Below are positions 1 to 12,083 of a DNA stretch of 64,000 nucleotides, one piece after another. Origin of the DNA: Hirudinaria manillensis (Eukaryota; Annelida; Clitellata; Hirudinida; Hirudinidae); contig CM067527.1 of the NCBI GenBank assembly GCA_034509925.1, positions 13,475,001 to 13,539,000 on the forward strand. Reading direction: 5' to 3'. The position numbers and the translations under genes were made by a program. The notes under the pieces were generated by a model. That model was not told the DNA's origin. It worked only from the letters and a program-made list of their open reading frames with translations, and searched no databases. Each line of letters starts with the position of its first letter. Within the stretch, counting starts at the first letter, position 1.

Positions 1-80
1 GTGGAGATAATTATAATGATGATAAATGATATTATGTTAGTCATAATTATATGTAACCGTTTGACCATCATTGCAGGCAT

Positions 81-318
81 CTCCATGATGGACGACTTCA
101 GGAGCGCCTCGCAGTTCAGCATGAGTCCAGAGACGTACACCACAGCCCTCATGGATTTCAAGACCGACGCGAGGCCGGGTCAAGACCGAGGCCAGCAACA
201 AGACCAGGTCTTATTTTCACCTTCGCCTGTAGCTAAAGATCAAACGTCGTCGTCACCATCATCGTCTGCTCGGTGCAAAGAGGTCAAACAGATTGTAAAC
301 AAATGCGTTCTCCTGTAG
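81..318 (+). CDS. last exon of an unrecognised gene, C-terminus ending in a CaaX-like CVLL box
   Basis: A polypyrimidine tract and cag at 78-80 form a good splice acceptor, and the frame is then open to a TAG at 316-318. About 78 residues are encoded, starting near GISMMDDFRSASQFSMSPET, rich in Ser, Gln and Pro, so probably disordered. The final residues are NKCVLL: a cysteine, two aliphatic residues and a terminal leucine, which matches the CaaX pattern recognised by geranylgeranyltransferase I. Lysines lie just upstream (KEVKQIVNK). The exon is clearly GC-richer than its surroundings, as expected of coding sequence here. The rest of the gene lies left of the window. I do not recognise the family. 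The prenylation reading is inference from four residues. Confidence 0.6.
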
Positions 319-3300
319 TCTCTTTTTTTTTTTGCCATCTCTTCTTGTTCTTTCTATCAGTCCTTCTTTGATAATCCCTTTGTTTTTCCTTTATTTTTCA
401 ACTATTTTTTCAAAAATTCACAAAAACAACAACTAACAGAATTTCACCTGCCACTTCACCACCATATGACTTGGCATCAGTTTCTAACCCACCAGTTACC
501 ACGTCTGCCAGAGTTACGAATCGATTTTGTTTCTCCTTTCGTTCATCGTTCTGTCGCTCGGAGATCTGTCGAGTTTCTATCCGACTAACCAACAACAATC
601 AAGACCGAGACGTGGAATGCATGTCCAGGAATTGTCTCTAAGAAAAGTACAGATTTGTACAGGAATGAATGCAATGCTTCCTTCCTTTCGTAGCAACAAC
701 AGCTTCTTTTCCTCATTTATTTTTTTTTCTTTTATTATTCCTTCCTCCCTTCAGAACCACTTTTTGTTGCCAAGCAACGAAACAAAACAAAAGTTGGCAA
801 CGTTTTGGTTTCGTTTGTCGCTTTGAAAACAGATTTTTGCGAAAACCTTTTTTAGACGACCGAGTTTCTCGAGATAGCTCGATTCTTATCGATCCCTATC
901 GATTCCTGTCGATTCTTATCGATTCCTGTCGATTCTTATCGGTTCCTGTCGATTCCTATCGGTTCCTGTCGATCCCTATCGATTCTTATCGATTCCTGTC
1001 GATTCCTATCGATTCCTGTCGATTCTTATCGATTCCTGTCGATTCTTATCGATTCCTGTCGATTCTTATCGATTCCTGTCTTCTTGCTTCTTTAACTTGA
1101 GACGTTTGCTTTGCATCTGTTTGAAGAACAAACTCTTCTTTCTGCCATTAAGGTCTGTATATATAGTTGTTTTGTATATTCTACAATGCCAAAGCTGCTT
1201 GGTTTTGCAATGTTTGGGCTCACCCAAATGGGATAAGCAATCAATTAACTTTCTTAACCAATTAACTTCTGGACTTTCCAAATTTCTCTGTTTTGATCTT
1301 TTCACTGCTCTGAAGCCACACGAATTGTTTTGTGGGAGCAGATCTTTGGAAATTTGAAGGGGATTTCGGTTCATCTGTGCCTCACTTGTGATCCTGCTTT
1401 TATTTGAACTTGACTAGGTTCCCTGACCCTGACCCTGACCCGGTTTCACTGTGAGGTCTTTAAAGTCAGACCTGATAGGCTTATAAGACAAACATTCCAA
1501 TTTCATTGTTTGTATATTTAAAAGGTTTTGTATCACTTTGAGGAGTCTCAGTTGGTTTTACGAATATCTTTTCAGCTGTTGCACATTGATATGAGCTGAT
1601 AAATAAATTCTTTTTAGAAAGATTTTGAATGAATATCCAGTTTGCATCGTTCCTGCATTGTTTCTAACTCTGTTCAAGATGGCATTTTTCGATAAGAAAT
1701 TTCAAAGTCTTCTTAAAGTTCTTCTTCGGTGTGATTGCCACGTTTTTTGTTTTTTTTTTTGCAGCTCAACTTTGCAGCAATTTCTACTCGGCACCTCTCG
1801 CTGGCGCAAAGCACGACGCAAAATCACCTAACGAGCTCGCGCATCTCCGTTTCCGTGACGACGAGTGTTTAAAAGCGGAATTCCGTTGTTTTTTTTTCTC
1901 CCTAAGATGCAAAGGCTCAAATCTGGAAATGTGGAGGATTGGATTTGCCCTTAGGTGAACTTCGATGATACCTTTAGGCATGTTAAGATTTTAAGTTAAG
2001 TTTCTGCAAGTGCATGATCTGCTGCTTTTGTCATCCTTTCTGGCAACGTTTTTCATCTTTCCTTCGTCGGGATGTTGAAACAGACGGATCGAAAGCAGAG
2101 AGAAGGACAGAAGAGTTTTGGAGAGAAATGAATGAACGAATCCAAAGTCGTCTCACGATCGACTTTCTCCGTCGTCTCTGAAAAATAAATCTTTTGAGTC
2201 ACCAACCTTTCAGCTCCTCTTACGAGGGAATGCATTTTTCATGAAATGATTTCTTTTTCACGAATGAAATCTCATCGATTTTCAAATCTTCTGTCACAAA
2301 TTCATCACAAAAGAATTGCAGAAACTGAGACCAGTTGGATGCTGGCATTATCGATCGTTATCACTCGTTGTTGCTTGTAGTTGTTATCGTTGTTATCATC
2401 ATTATCTATTCCTATTTATGTAATCATGTGTTTGAAACCAAAAACCACTAAAGGTTTATACTGTCAGTCGCTCAATGTTTGTGTCGCCTGTTTTTTTTGT
2501 TTTTTTTTTGTAAATTTCAAAAGTTTTGAGTCAAATTGCCTTGTCTTTTTGCATTTGTTTATATTTCTTTATGGATTATATATTTTTTTATTTTGTTATC
2601 GAAATTTCATGAATTTAATTAAATATTTTCTTGCCTCGAGGACATGTTAAATATGTTTTTAATGTCAATTTGGAAGAAAAAATTTTTTATGATATGTATC
2701 AAAGAACGATATAAATTTTCCCCCAAGGTGTTTGTTATGTCATCAGCAGCACAGTCCTTTAAGGCTGGTATTAAGAGTGGTGTCGTACATGGTGGAGAGT
2801 GGTTGTTCGAAAGAACGAGTGTTTAAATATCTAAAAATCGAAGTCTCCGAGTCCTAGTTTTGATTCTGAATATTTTTCGACCAAGTCAATCGGACTTTTC
2901 CGCCCAAGTGACGATAATTGTCAGGAGCGGAATAATCGACCAAAGAATGGCACTTATGTGGCCGCACTCGTCACCGAAACAGCTTTCGTTTGGATATACG
3001 GTAATTGTCGGATTGAAATAAACTACTATTATTGTTTAAATGTTGCAAATATCGTCTAAAAATTTGCCCGTTCTCAATTCTCCTATCGGCCTCAGGTGGT
3101 ACGTATTTTGTGAAACAATTTCAGTTATTTAAATACAAAATTATTTAGATACTAAATTAATCATTTTCGCAAAATGTAAAATAATTTTAAAGTCAATCGT
3201 AAGAAAAAGTGGGCCGTATTCGCTAATGTTTACATTTTTAGGGCGGTCGGTTCTCCGCATTTCTACCGTCGATTATAGGTTTTAAAAGAGATTTTAGATT

Positions 3301-3330
3301 AGATTAGATTTTTTAACGTTCCATAAAAAA
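319..3330. other. gene-poor stretch after the first exon
   Basis: This holds the probable 3' untranslated region of the preceding exon, pyrimidine-rich low-complexity DNA, the minisatellite at 879-1080 and a short (CCCTGA)n run near 1421-1442. Small open frames on both strands look random: homopolymer-driven codons, and no splice sites that join them. I see no convincing gene. Confidence 0.5.
879..1080. repeat. minisatellite with 10/20-bp unit cgattcctgt/cgattcttat
   Basis: About ten tandem copies of a 20-bp unit made of two related 10-bp halves (tcgattcctg and tcgattctta, with variants tcggttcctg and tcgatcccta). The 10-bp period is not a multiple of three. The open frame through it (a repeating DSYRFLS/DSCRFLS pattern) is a by-product of the repeat rather than a likely gene. 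Confidence 0.85.
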
Positions 3331-3340
3331 ATGTTTCGAC

Positions 3341-4171
3341 ATGGATTTATCGCTTGAAAATTCCCACAAGGTGATGACCAGCGGCAAAAGGAGACTTCCC
3401 CACAGCCGTGCCGAAGAAGATTTCTACGAAGGATCGAAGCAGCGACAGAGACTGGGAGGCGAGGAATTCACATCCAACATGTCCATGCATCATTGCACTT
3501 GGGAAAGAAACGACGTTTCAGAGTCAAAGTTACAACATTCTCTGCTCTGTAGCTCGAACAAAGCAGGCGATTTGGAGCAGAGTATCATCAGGGGCGTGGA
3601 ACAGATGGACCTGCAGCATCATTCCTCGCCGCTCAAGTTGTGTCTTTCGAATTCCCTCGACGGCGAATATTTTGCCGGCGTGAAGTGCTGCAGCAACAAA
3701 TATGACAGCAATCCATGCATATCGTCCAAAGAGAACAAAACGATGCGAAAGTTGAAAAAAATCAACTTCAAAAATCGGGCAGAGAACCTCGAACGGAAGC
3801 CATTTCCGCAGCTGTCGACCCTCGCGGATGCCTCGACGAGCCACCTCAGTCCTCAGAACCACGCCCACCTCGGCTCCCACGTCCCGCACCAGACGGACAA
3901 GCCCTGGAACCCGCAGGGTTTGAACGCGGACTCTCTGGCTCACAGGGAAAACATCAGTTCTGCCGGGACGCCTCCGGATGCCAACAGCTTCGCCAGCTTC
4001 GAAGAGCTCGGTTCTCAGACGACGGACGAGGTTTTTGTGAAGTCGAGCGGTGAGTCGCGGCGAAAGAGGGATGTCACGGACGAGGAGAGGGAGGACAGGA
4101 TCATGAAGTGGCTCTGCACGGTACGCAGCATGACCGAGTCCAGGGGCCTTTTCAACGTCAGGCTGTCTTGA
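3341..4171 (+). CDS. 276-aa single-exon protein, unknown function
   Basis: An uninterrupted frame from an ATG in fair context (cgacATGg) to TGA, in a patch clearly richer in G+C than the flanks, so it is likely real. The protein is polar and low in hydrophobic segments: no signal peptide and no membrane span. It starts MDLSLENSHKVMTSGKRRLP. It has a His/Cys-containing middle (about residues 50-115), a basic patch KLKKINFKNR near residue 137, a Ser/Pro/His-rich stretch, and a charged C-terminal helix-like segment (SRRKRDVTDEEREDRIMKWL, about residues 236-255). Basic clusters would fit a nuclear protein. It could instead be the large last exon of a longer gene, but no strong acceptor is seen just before the ATG. 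I do not recognise the family. Confidence 0.6.
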   Translation: MDLSLENSHKVMTSGKRRLPHSRAEEDFYEGSKQRQRLGGEEFTSNMSMHHCTWERNDVSESKLQHSLLCSSNKAGDLEQSIIRGVEQMDLQHHSSPLKLCLSNSLDGEYFAGVKCCSNKYDSNPCISSKENKTMRKLKKINFKNRAENLERKPFPQLSTLADASTSHLSPQNHAHLGSHVPHQTDKPWNPQGLNADSLAHRENISSAGTPPDANSFASFEELGSQTTDEVFVKSSGESRRKRDVTDEEREDRIMKWLCTVRSMTESRGLFNVRLS

Positions 4172-6189
4172 TTGTGGTCTTGGTCTTGATCTCAGAGTTT
4201 GAGGTTTTCAGAGTTGGTTACTCGGAATGTATATTCGATAGACGATTGTTGTTGTTGTTGTTTCGTATTGTTGACGTTTGATGATTGTTTTTTTTTAAAC
4301 GAACAATGATTTCTTTTTCGTTTTTATTTTGCTTAACTTTTATTATTGTCGTTAATTTTTTTAATTATTATTATTATACATTTAAATGTTGTTGTTCATT
4401 GTTTGCTTCCAAATCATGACAAGGATCATAATCCACTGCTGTCTGTAAATCTTTTTATTTTTCCTAGGAAGTGATAATTTTGTTTTAATTATATTTTCCA
4501 ACAATGTCAACAAATTTTGCAAAAATTGCAATGAGCTTTCCAGAGACAGCAGGGCCTCACTCACTCACTCTCTCTGAAGTCAATTTTGCTCGTGCGTCGT
4601 TTGTAAACATTTGCTTCTGGTTGTTGATATTATCTTTTAGTTTCGTCGCTTCGGACGTTTGGATTCTGTCCGGAGGATCGTCATCATCATCATCATCACC
4701 AAAGTGCCTTTTGGCACGATGCGTGCGCTCTCTCTCCGACGTTACAAACGGCCAGTTACTCTGCTTAGATTTTGTTTTGATTAATTTATGAAAAAGTAGT
4801 TAGGACATGAACAATTAATCGGGCTCTGTTATAAATAGCTGATGATAACGTTGATGATTAGTTTAACAATTTCACATTAACAACCTACATTTTTTAATGA
4901 TTTAATTTTAAAGATTTAAAAATTAATTAATTAAAAAATAATATTATTACAAATACTTGATATCATCATCGTCGTTCTCTAGTTATTAAATCCTGTTCTT
5001 TAAAGTCGTTAGTGGACGCTACCTCTGCTCAAGCATCGCTCTATGTATAGTATTAGTCACGTATTGAGGAGTTGTTTATTCATTTTAAAACTTATTTGTT
5101 GTTAAAAAAGAAAAAAATAATAATTAACAACTTTTTCAAGGTTTGTGGTCCTTTTACATCCTGCACAATTTGGATTTAATTTTGTGAGGAAATGAAAGTT
5201 ACAAAAATTTCAAATCGATTTGGACTCAATTCAACTTATCAAAGTTAGATCATTGTGTGATTGCAGACTGGAATTTGAAATTTACATTTCCAAAGTTTGT
5301 ATCTGTTGTCTAGAGTTCACAATTGTATATGTTTGTGTGTGTATACTTGCATGATATACGTTAATGCATCTCGTGTCCGATTGAATTTGTACTTTTAGTT
5401 GCGAACGTACAATGGAGAATTGTTTCAATGTGTTATTAAATTTTAACTGGAGTCCAGTGGATGCTGCATTCATCTGTGAAGTCTGAACTTTCCACCTGAG
5501 ACTTTGGAGTTTGTAAATATCCGAGTGTAAGTATTGCATCAAAGATTTGCAAATAATTATGAAACTAACGTGCGGCTTCCTCGAAAAATATCTAGGTGTC
5601 TCAGCATCCCTCGTCCTGACATATCGGATAGAGCACGTGGATCTTAGAAAGTTGTTACGAACCAATTTGGTCGCTAAAGTTTTGAGCTGTGTTCAACATT
5701 TGTAGTGGTGATAGTGGTCTGTTATCATTTTACTTTTGACTTTTCAAATCAGTTATCACCAGTTATCCTTGCCCTTAGCGATGCTCTTCGGTTTCCCAAT
5801 AAATTTGAGAAATTGTTGCCATGGTTTCCATTGTTTTGCATTTAAAAAAAATATAATTTAAAAATAAAGACTAATCCCTGAAATCCTAATCCTGTCTGGT
5901 TTGAAGGAGGACTTAATAAGTAATTTGTGATTTCTTTGGTGCCAAGAACCAAAAATCTATATAAAATTTGATATACTTTTTCTGTTATTATCACAAACCT
6001 TTCAAAAAATTAATAAAATAATCGGTATTATTATTATTATTACTTACTAAATATATTTGCTAAATTTGGATTTTGGAGTAAAGATGTAGGGTGGGCTATG
6101 GGTATAGGGTTAAGATCTGAGCAGATAAGGTATTAAAGATTACCATTGTAAACAGCTCGGGGATTCACTGACCAATCCGGCAATATTAG
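4172..6189. other. intergenic, nothing recognisable
   Basis: AT-rich sequence with a short (atc)n run near 4680-4700. The 127-aa frame on the minus strand at 5282-5665 and the 95-aa frame at 4504-4791 have no flanking splice signals or family resemblance that I can see, and I do not call them. Confidence 0.4.
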
Positions 6190-6219
6190 AATTAATAAAT
6201 ATTTTGTTGAGCCATCACC

Positions 6220-6312
6220 CGGCCAAACATGTTCTGATCCATTTCTTTGCACCTGGAATGGAAATGCATTTGGCCATCTGTCGCAGGAAACACTGTCCGA
6301 GCAGTAAGCTGT
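6220..6312 (-). pseudogene. extra copy of exon 3 of the RDSDSR-type glycosyltransferase-like gene
   Basis: On the minus strand, cccttacag is followed by a frame reading AYCSDSVSCDRWPNAFPF, nearly identical to exon 3 of the gene at 9222-11881. It begins about 19 codons inside that exon, runs through SEHV, and then diverges (HVWPGDG instead of HVGQ) with no donor at the expected place. The acceptor-like site in front may be fortuitous. I read it as a detached exon duplicate, although use as an alternative last exon cannot be excluded. Confidence 0.6.
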
Positions 6313-7469
6313 AAGGGGATTTTAGTTGTGGCCAATAGCCATAGCTCTTCTATAGCCATAGCTCTTAAAACCACATAGGCAAAATCTCATCATCTGAAGC
6401 GTTGGTCGTTGAACTTTATCATGTTCTTCTGCTGATTCGCAGCTATTGAAACTTATGAATAGGCAGTAATTTCATGACTGCCATCTGGTGAGAAACATTT
6501 AAATTGCTTCTACACGTATAACTTATTCACTTAACTATCTGCTTACCTGAAGCACCTATCATACCTGTTTGTTAGATGCGCTTTATCGTCTTCTGTTTGA
6601 CTAATCAGCCCATCGGAGCATGGCGACTTAGAAATAGGGTATTTTTTATATTATATTTTTTTGGCAAAGTCCTTCAACTGAAGATGCAAACAGTTTTATA
6701 TCTTTTCTGAAATATCAGTATCTTCAATCGGAGTACATTTTTGCTGATTTCCTGATTAAATGCCTCGTTTTATTTTATTTTTTCAATTTTTTTAAAATTT
6801 ATCTTTAATTCCTCCGTCAAAATTATTAAAATAAATTATTTAACAAGAAATTTATACCATTTAAGTTCGAATTGAGTTTAAAAGTATTTTAATAAACAAG
6901 AATCTCTCAAATCTAACTGCTACCTAATTTTATTTATCAGTTATTAACTGAATTGAGATATTGTTATCATTATTATTATTATATATTATTATATTAATAT
7001 TAGTAATATTATTTGACAGTCAAATAGCGAGAGAAATGACGTGCAAATACCGTACCTAAGCAATGACGTCACCAGCTAATTAATCTGAACCTAATAATGA
7101 AAAATGATTGATTGCGTGTAACCAGGAGTGCAGCGGTACGTATGTATGTAAAATAATGTCATCACAGGTAAGGTCAGGTCGATCAGTCATCAACGAATTC
7201 TAGCAGCCATTACAACAATTAAATGAATTATTAATTAATAGTAATTAAATGAATTATTCAATTACTTTAATCATATTTTTGAGAAGATTTCTTAAACCGT
7301 TTGCTCGTTTATCCTACAATCGCATTTTTTTGGAAGACATTTGGAATTTCCTTTCCAATTGAGAAGGATATTTATATCACCTTGCCTTCCTTGATCTTTG
7401 TCGTCGTAAATCTTGTAAAAATCGGTTTCATTTATTAAATTATTTTTTCTCCAGTGTATTTTGTAGGTA

Positions 7470-9080
7470 CAGTGCGCGTCATAAAGATAGGACAGGTACT
7501 AGAATCACAAGATTTCTATCTCTATCTTTAAAGTTACCGGTAAACTTCGGTCAAAATGCTGATTTTAGCGATCACAAAAGACTCATTAATTAGTATTCAA
7601 TAAAAGTTAAGACTAAAATTTGAATATTGATGAGAATCCGCCAAGAAACACTTTGATGCTGTTTCTCGGAGTTTCCGCAACGGAGCGTGGGGTCTCTTCC
7701 GTTGAGGAAAAAAATTTTTATTACAGGTTTCACAAAAGTTCATTAACATAATAAGACTCCTTATATATTACTTGATGTTCTTAACATGTTTATACAATAA
7801 AATATCGATAGGTAACGTTATTATTGATGGGTTTAGGAAAGCAACTTTATGATATTGAAAGAGGACAAATTCTTGCCTTTAAAGACTTGAATTTGTCAAT
7901 TTCTGAAATTTCTAGGAGGATGAATCGCTCTATAAATGTTATTAGTCGTTTTTTAAGTGATCCTCAAAGTTATGTAACGATTTGTTCCCCTGGAAGACCA
8001 AAAAAACTGGATGAACGTCAGATAAGAGTCATCCTTCGCGAAGCTTCCAAGGGGCTCAGTTCAACAAACCTAAAAAATAGCTTAAACCTAAATGTCAGTA
8101 GATCGACAATATTGAGATGTCTCCGTGGAAGTGGTTTTCTAAAGTTTGTTAAGCGTCAGCACAAGCCGCTTCTGACGGAGGCCCACAAGAAGTTCCAACT
8201 GAACTGGGCAAAGGAGATGCTGGATTTGGACACCAACTGGAAGTCCGTTATTTTTTCAGATGAAAAAAATTTAACTTGGATGGTCCAGATGGATTCAAAT
8301 ATCATTGGCATGATGTCAGAAAATTCAAAAACTCATTTTTAAAAAGAAATTTTGGAGGTGGCTCAGTGATGGTCTGGGCTGCCATTTCCTCTCGAGGTTC
8401 TTCAGAACTTGTGTTCTTAGGGGGGAAGCAAAACTCTGCCAAATATGTTGAAATTCTGGACCATCATTTGTTCACATTATGTGACAAATTTGGAAATGAA
8501 AGGATGATCTTCCAGCGTGACAATGCCCCTCTATACACGGCAAAATCAACCAAACTTTTTTTCCAGGAAAGGAATTTGGAGGTTCTCAAGTGGCCATCTC
8601 GCTCCCCAGACTTGAACCCCATCGAAAACGTGTGGGAATTGCTTGCCAGGAAAATATATTGTAATGGCAAACAATATTCCAGCGTTCAAGAGCTGAAAGA
8701 CTCTCTGGAAAAGGCCTGGAAAGAGCTGGACGAAGACAGCCTAAAACCTTTCCTGGATTCATTAAAAAACAGAATTAAAGAAGTGATTATGAAGAAAGGA
8801 GACAAAACTCATTATTGACTTTCATATAAATCATAATTTAAATGTTTAAATCCAATAAATTTGAAAATTTATGCTCCACAGTGTTCTTCGTTGATGTGTG
8901 CAATTTCGGGGATTTCCAGTGTTTTGCTAAATTCTCACAAAATATTTATTTTTGCACAATAATTTTGATAAATCTGTAAATGTAACGTGTTTTACTATAT
9001 AAAAAATGGTTTACATAGCTCCACTATTTGGAATGATATCATCAAAATATGCACCTGTCCTATCTTTATGACGCGCACTG
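7470..9080 (+). mobile_element. Tc1/mariner-superfamily DNA transposon, 1611 bp
   Basis: The ends are 28-bp perfect inverted repeats (7470-7497 and 9053-9080) starting cagtgcgcgtcataaagata. Each outer end abuts TA (7468-7469 and 9081-9082), the standard Tc1/mariner target duplication. The local duplicate at 14440-14441 has a single TA and no insert, so it is the empty site. The element holds one transposase gene with a single frameshift. Short repeats, perfect ends and the otherwise open gene suggest recent insertion. Confidence 0.96.
7827..8818 (+). pseudogene. Tc1-type DD34E transposase with one frameshift
   Basis: A Tc1-family transposase cuts and pastes its own element at TA sites. The N-terminal part has a helix-turn-helix DNA-binding region (LSISEISRRMNRS, about residues 25-37), then a GRPKK basic hook and a second helix-turn-helix. 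The catalytic core shows the first Asp in IFSDEK, the second Asp in FQRDNAPLYTAKS and the Glu in LNPIENVWE; the last two are separated by 34 residues, so the triad is DD34E. The frame changes within a run of seven A near 8264-8270, just after the first catalytic Asp. The second half is open to the TGA at 8816-8818. One missing A in the homopolymer accounts for the break, so this copy is inactive, or it is a sequencing error. Confidence 0.93.
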
Positions 9081-9221
9081 TATATTAATGGTAAAAGTAC
9101 AGAAATTATTATTACCAAAAGTGATCCAGAATAACAGTTCATAGAACTTGATCATCGAACTTAAAGTTACTGATCAATAACTCAATAATTTACTTAACAA
9201 TCCTATTTAAAATTAATTATA

Positions 9222-11881
9222 TTAATATTTTACCTGTCCAACGTGTTCTGATCCATTTCTTTCCACAGGAAATGGAAATGCATTTGGCCATCTGTCGCAG
9301 GAAACACTGTCCGAGCAGTAAGCATGAGACGATACCAGTGGCCAAACAATGCCATTCAGAAAGTTCATGTCTTGTAGGTAAGCATTCGAAAAAGTTCTCA
9401 TTTTTGTGGTCCAGTTGGAACTTTGTGAAATTATAAAAAGAAAAGAATCATTTTTATTTATAAATATTATACCACATTATATAGTAATATATTAAACAGA
9501 TCTAAAAATGATTTCTTATCTTAATTATCGTAGAAAGAAATTGAAAAGCACTAAAAGTGGATTGCTGAAGTAGCATTAGTCTAGTTGACATTTTCTTTCA
9601 TTTAGCGCCATTTTCTTAGGTTTGTTTATAATTTATTCAAATTAACGTTTAATTATTTAAAATTTAATTTTGTAAAATTGTTTAAATTTATTTTATAGTT
9701 TATAATTAGTTAATCATTTGAATTCAGATCACGTCTACTCATCGAGCAATGTTAACAACGATGTTTTCTTTCGACCGTCTGCTAAAATATTTTGGATCGT
9801 TGCGAGTACAACAAACATTGGCCAAACGCAGTCAAACAAAAATATAGTCGTTCAATACTTAGCCATCAAAAAATTAGAAGCTTCCACTAACACCAACAGC
9901 AATTAGTACAACGAATAATTGTAAAAATAAATATAATATTTATTATTAGAATATGATTTCTGATGCAACGCGGGTACGTATTCCATCTTCCAAACCTTTC
10001 CAGTAACTCCAAAAGATCCTTATTAACTCCTCCCCAAAGTCCGCCTGAGATAGCAAATGCAGCATGACTTGGATGATCCCTGATGCAATGGAATGGCTTT
10101 CCGGATCTCATCCAGGCCTCGACAGCTGAATAATCTCTCTTCGTGAGTCTCGAGTCTGAATCCCTGACTATGAATCTATCAACGGTCTTGTCTTTCAAGA
10201 CCAGAAATCTTCAAAATTTGAATATCAGTCTTAGATCTAAAAATGATTTCTTATCTTAATTATTGTTGAAAGAAATTGAAAAGCATTAGAAATGGATTGC
10301 TGAAGTAGCATTAGTCTAGTTGACGTTTTCTTTCATTTATCGCTATTTTCTTCGTTTGTTTATTATTTATTTAAAATAACGTTTAATTATTTAAAATTTA
10401 TTTTATAGTTTATAATTAGTTAATTATTTGAATTCAAATCACGTCTACTCATCGAGCAATGCTAACAACAATGTTTTCTTTAATCAATTTCATATGTAAT
10501 TTGAATGCGCCTTTTATTGGAAGTCTCTTTAAGCTCTGTTCGTGTTAAAAGTGAGTTTTCACGATAAAACTAAATTTCTAATTCCTATGACTATATTAAG
10601 TAAATATTCTTCTTAGTGCAATCGAATTTTTCTTGTTATTAAGCGATCTACATATGAAGTGCTCCCTCTAGCGGGACAGGAAGAAACCTCAAAGACCTTT
10701 TGTAAGTTGAGAATTGTAGTTACTTATTAATAACATAACAATGCACCGATGGATTGGAATACTTAGAATTAATTGGATGTCTGCAATTTGCTTGCAAATA
10801 AAAAAAACATAAATAAACTGAATAAATAAATAAATAAATTTCATAATTAAATTTCTAGTTAATTTTTTGATCGATCAATTAGTGTTAGTTCGAATTCCAC
10901 AGTTAATAAGGCATTTCGCAGACTTTCTAAGGTCCATTTTGCAAACTTGTCCAATACTTACACGCACAAATTAAGTCATTTTAAATTTTATTATTGCTTA
11001 TATTAGGCTTTATGTCGTCTTTTATATCGACGATTAAGAAAAAAAAACAAGGGCTGTTCATTATTTGACCGAGTCGCGAATTGAGGATGTTTGTTTTAGT
11101 TTTCACTATTTGAACAAGGAAAGATTTTTTTGGATGGGCAGAAAGAGCCATGGTGATAAAAACGAAATGTATGGTTCTCACGTCGGGTTATTTCATTGGC
11201 AACAATGTTGAACGTAATTGATATAAAGTTAAAAGAATAGTTCTAATGTCAGCTGACTTATATATTTCAATTTATTTATTTTTTTTTATAGAGAAAGTAT
11301 TCAAACAACCATTTACAGAAATTACTACAGTTTTATTTTATATATATAGTTATATAATATATAGGATATAAGTTAGCTGCTAACCTCCAGGTCATCGGTG
11401 CAAGCTTTCTTTCTTCTTCATTGAGATAGTAAATTTCACTTTCAAGACGTATTAAACTGTAAATAACTCCGTTTGGAACTAATTCGTGCTTGGAATTGTT
11501 CAACATTGGATTTTCCAAATAGAATCTTAAAGTCCATCCAGGAAAGTTGGACTTCACCAAAAAGGCATTTCTTATTGCACCTTCTGTATACCTAGTATTG
11601 GAGCCATAGAGAGACATGGATACAACGTTTTTGATAGCCAGTAATCTATTGGATACTTGCACATTTGACATTGGGAGTTCATTATCAGCGGATTCTAATG
11701 GCGGACAAAATTTTTGACGATACAGAATTTGGTTGATAATCAAAGTGATTAATATCACTGAGATCATAAATATGAATATCTTGACCATTGCTTTGTTAGA
11801 GGAATGCTCCAATGAGAAACCTATTCTTGTCGCTTGGATCATCTGAAGAATAAATACAATTTTAATATCTTTGTTACTCAT
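9222..11881 (-). CDS. type-II membrane glycosyltransferase-like protein (RDSDSR-type), three exons
   Basis: Exons: 11881-11385 (phase 2 donor), 10208-9970 and 9370-9222, about 290 aa. Exon 1 starts MSNKDIKIV; an inner ATG (MVKIFIFMISVILITLI) would place the membrane anchor at the extreme N-terminus, typical of Golgi enzymes. The lumenal part opens with VVSMSLYGSNTRYTEGAIRN and ends PMTWR. Exon 2 continues FLVLKDKTVDRFIVRDSDSR, where RDSDS is a candidate DxD metal/nucleotide-sugar motif, then GKPFHCIRDHPSHAAFAISG. Exon 3 reads DMNFLNGIVWPLVSSHAYCS and SCDRWPNAFPFPVERNG. From memory of the family, this layout resembles bacterial and algal glycosyltransferase-like proteins of unknown substrate. 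The exon 1-2 junction rebuilds a WRFL motif across the intron. The exon 2 donor (cccgc/gt) is chosen by phase and is less certain. Exon 3 may end at the TAA shortly after HVGQ, as used here, or splice on at 9233. A 250-bp direct repeat sits in both introns. Confidence 0.75.
9498..9771. repeat. direct repeat, copy 1 (intron 2)
   Basis: Begins agatctaaaaatgatttctt and ends atgttttcttt. It is closely similar to 10233-10481, with small indels, and is non-coding. Confidence 0.85.
10233..10481. repeat. direct repeat, copy 2 (intron 1)
   Basis: Partner of 9498-9771, in the same orientation. The two copies bracket exon 2 of the RDSDSR-type gene, so recombination between them would delete that exon. 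Confidence 0.85.
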
Positions 11882-12083
11882 GGATTATAAAGATATTTCC
11901 ATTTACCGAGAGAACAAATTCGCATTAATTCTGAGATGATCGTCTGGAAATGAAGCTTTGAACGTAAGAAAATCTATCACAAACAATCGGATTGAGAAAT
12001 CACAGTAAAACAGTGAGAAGCAAAGCATAAGCTGCTTAAAATTTCACTACAGGTTGACTCGATGAACCGTGCCTTCACGGACT

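Larger units (their letters stand above)
7325..9375. repeat. segmental duplicate, copy 1 (contains Tc1 insertion)
   Basis: Outside the transposon this is about 90% or more identical by eye to 14299-14720. It covers exon 3 of the RDSDSR-type gene and about 250 bp of its downstream DNA. Copy 2 lacks the transposon and carries a small inversion inside the exon. Confidence 0.85.

Noticed and set aside
669-1100. 143-aa frame with repeating DSYRFLS units
   Set aside because: The minisatellite has a 10-bp period and variants that ignore codon position; no start context or splice support.
5282-5665. 127-aa minus-strand frame
   Set aside because: No recognisable motif, no splice sites, and base composition equal to the surrounding intergenic DNA.
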